Positions 13,023-13,737 of a stretch of 13,737 bases of DNA are shown in pieces; positions within the stretch are counted from its first letter, which is position 1; every line of letters starts with the position of its first letter. The stretch is taken from contig PXDM01000022.1 in NCBI GenBank assembly GCA_003565055.1, positions 1 to 13,737 of the forward strand. Reading direction: 5' to 3'. Below the pieces are notes generated by a model. That model was not told the origin of the DNA and did no database searches. It was given only the letters and a program-made list of their open reading frames with translations. A program made the position numbers and the translations under genes. The stretch is from Paracoccaceae bacterium (GTDB lineage: Bacteria; Pseudomonadota; Alphaproteobacteria; Rhodobacterales; Rhodobacteraceae).

Positions 13023-13737
13023 ACGATGTGATCCTGACCACGCATGAGTTGCACAAACGTTTCACCTCCAGCAAGGGTGTGTTCGGCGCGCCCTCGCATA
13101 TCTACGCGGTCAATGGCGTGTCGCTTTCGATCAAACGCGGCGAGACCTTTGCGATTGTGGGCGAATCCGGCTGTGGCAAATCCACGCTGGCGCGGCTTCT
13201 CCTGCGTCTGCTGGACCCGAGCGAGGGGCAGGTGATTTATGAAGGCGAGGACCTGACCGCGCTGCCCGCGCATGAGATGCGCAAAATACGCGCGCAGATG
13301 CAGTTCATCTTTCAGGATCCGTTTTCTTCGCTCAACCCGCGCATGACCGTGGAAAGCATCGTTGGCGAGCCGCTTCTGGTGCATGGCACATTGTCGCGCA
13401 AAGAACGGCGCGAGAAGGTCGCGGATCTGCTGCGCAAGGTCGGGTTGCGGCCAGATCACACAGACCGTTTCCCGCATGAGTTTTCCGGCGGGCAGCGCCA
13501 GCGGATTTGCGTCGCGCGCGCGCTGGCCTCGGGGCCGAAACTCCTGATCGGGGATGAGCCGGTCTCGGCGCTCGATGTGTCGGTGCAGGCGCAGATCGTC
13601 AATCTGCTCGAAGACCTGAAGGATGATTTCGGCCTGACGCTGATCATCATCGCGCATGATCTGTCGGTGATCCGGCATATGGCCGACCGCGTGGCGGTGA
13701 TGTATCTGGGCGAAGTGGTGGAGCTGGCCTCGACCGA
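13019..13737 (+). CDS. Dipeptide/oligopeptide-type ABC importer ATPase (DppF/OppF-like, 3' partial)
   Basis: Second ATPase of the peptide-type importer, cut by the right edge after 239 complete codons; the family runs to about 320-340 residues. Visible: Walker A GESGCGKS (48-55), Q-loop Gln99 in FQDPFSSLNPRM (typical of DppF), signature FSGGQRQRI (155-163), Walker B LLIGDEP (175-181), SALDVSVQAQI, and switch His213 in IAHDLS. The C-terminal oligopeptide domain is missing. ATG 13019 overlaps the preceding stop (ATGA), so the two ATPases are translated as a pair. The frame has no stop before the end of the window. Permeases and a binding protein are expected beyond it, as none of this type are in the window. 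Confidence 0.93.
   Translation, partial: MNDVILTTHELHKRFTSSKGVFGAPSHIYAVNGVSLSIKRGETFAIVGESGCGKSTLARLLLRLLDPSEGQVIYEGEDLTALPAHEMRKIRAQMQFIFQDPFSSLNPRMTVESIVGEPLLVHGTLSRKERREKVADLLRKVGLRPDHTDRFPHEFSGGQRQRICVARALASGPKLLIGDEPVSALDVSVQAQIVNLLEDLKDDFGLTLIIIAHDLSVIRHMADRVAVMYLGEVVELAST

Overview
The window is dense, high-GC DNA with mostly short intergenic gaps, frequent 4-base ATGA/GTGA overlaps and strong AGGAG-type ribosome sites. The protein types resemble Rhodobacterales (Alphaproteobacteria): a MetH with fused domains, a MurQ of the GTELGPTFNWP type, a BadF-type amino-sugar kinase, and FCD-type GntR regulation of ABC importers. The order-level placement is inferred from protein resemblance; there is no rRNA or other marker.

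Layout. (1) 1-2081 (+): the C-terminal half of cobalamin-dependent methionine synthase MetH, cut by the left edge. (2) 2082-2348: a gene-free gap between convergent genes, with GC hairpins and a run of eight G. (3) 2349-5400: an amino-sugar / cell-wall recycling cluster. MurQ (-) is divergent from a BadF-family sugar kinase and NagA (+), which overlap by ATGA. Together they could take MurNAc or GlcNAc to GlcN-6-phosphate. The 143-base divergent control region carries a striking nested inverted repeat. (4) 5441-10988 (-): a five-gene unit read right to left, YtcJ-type amidohydrolase, then PotA-, PotB-, PotC- and PotD/F-like components of a polyamine-family ABC importer. (5) 10989-11269: a 281-base control region. 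(6) 11270-13737 (+): an FCD-type GntR repressor that overlaps the first of two Dpp/Opp-type ABC ATPases; the second runs off the right edge.

How it fits together. Regions 4 to 6 look like a divergently arranged catabolic island. One GntR/FCD regulator sits between an amidohydrolase plus polyamine-type importer and a second, peptide-type importer. A perfect 11-bp inverted repeat covers the predicted start codon and transcription start of the regulator gene and is the best operator candidate in the window. The substrate is not determined by the sequence; an amide-bearing cationic or peptide-like compound is a reasonable guess only.

I see no tRNA, rRNA, CRISPR array, insertion sequence or phage gene. 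The most novel points are the regulatory architectures (the 11264-11283 operator with a possibly leaderless regulator mRNA, and the 3321-3346 repeat) and the pairing of an amidohydrolase with two unrelated importers around one regulator.
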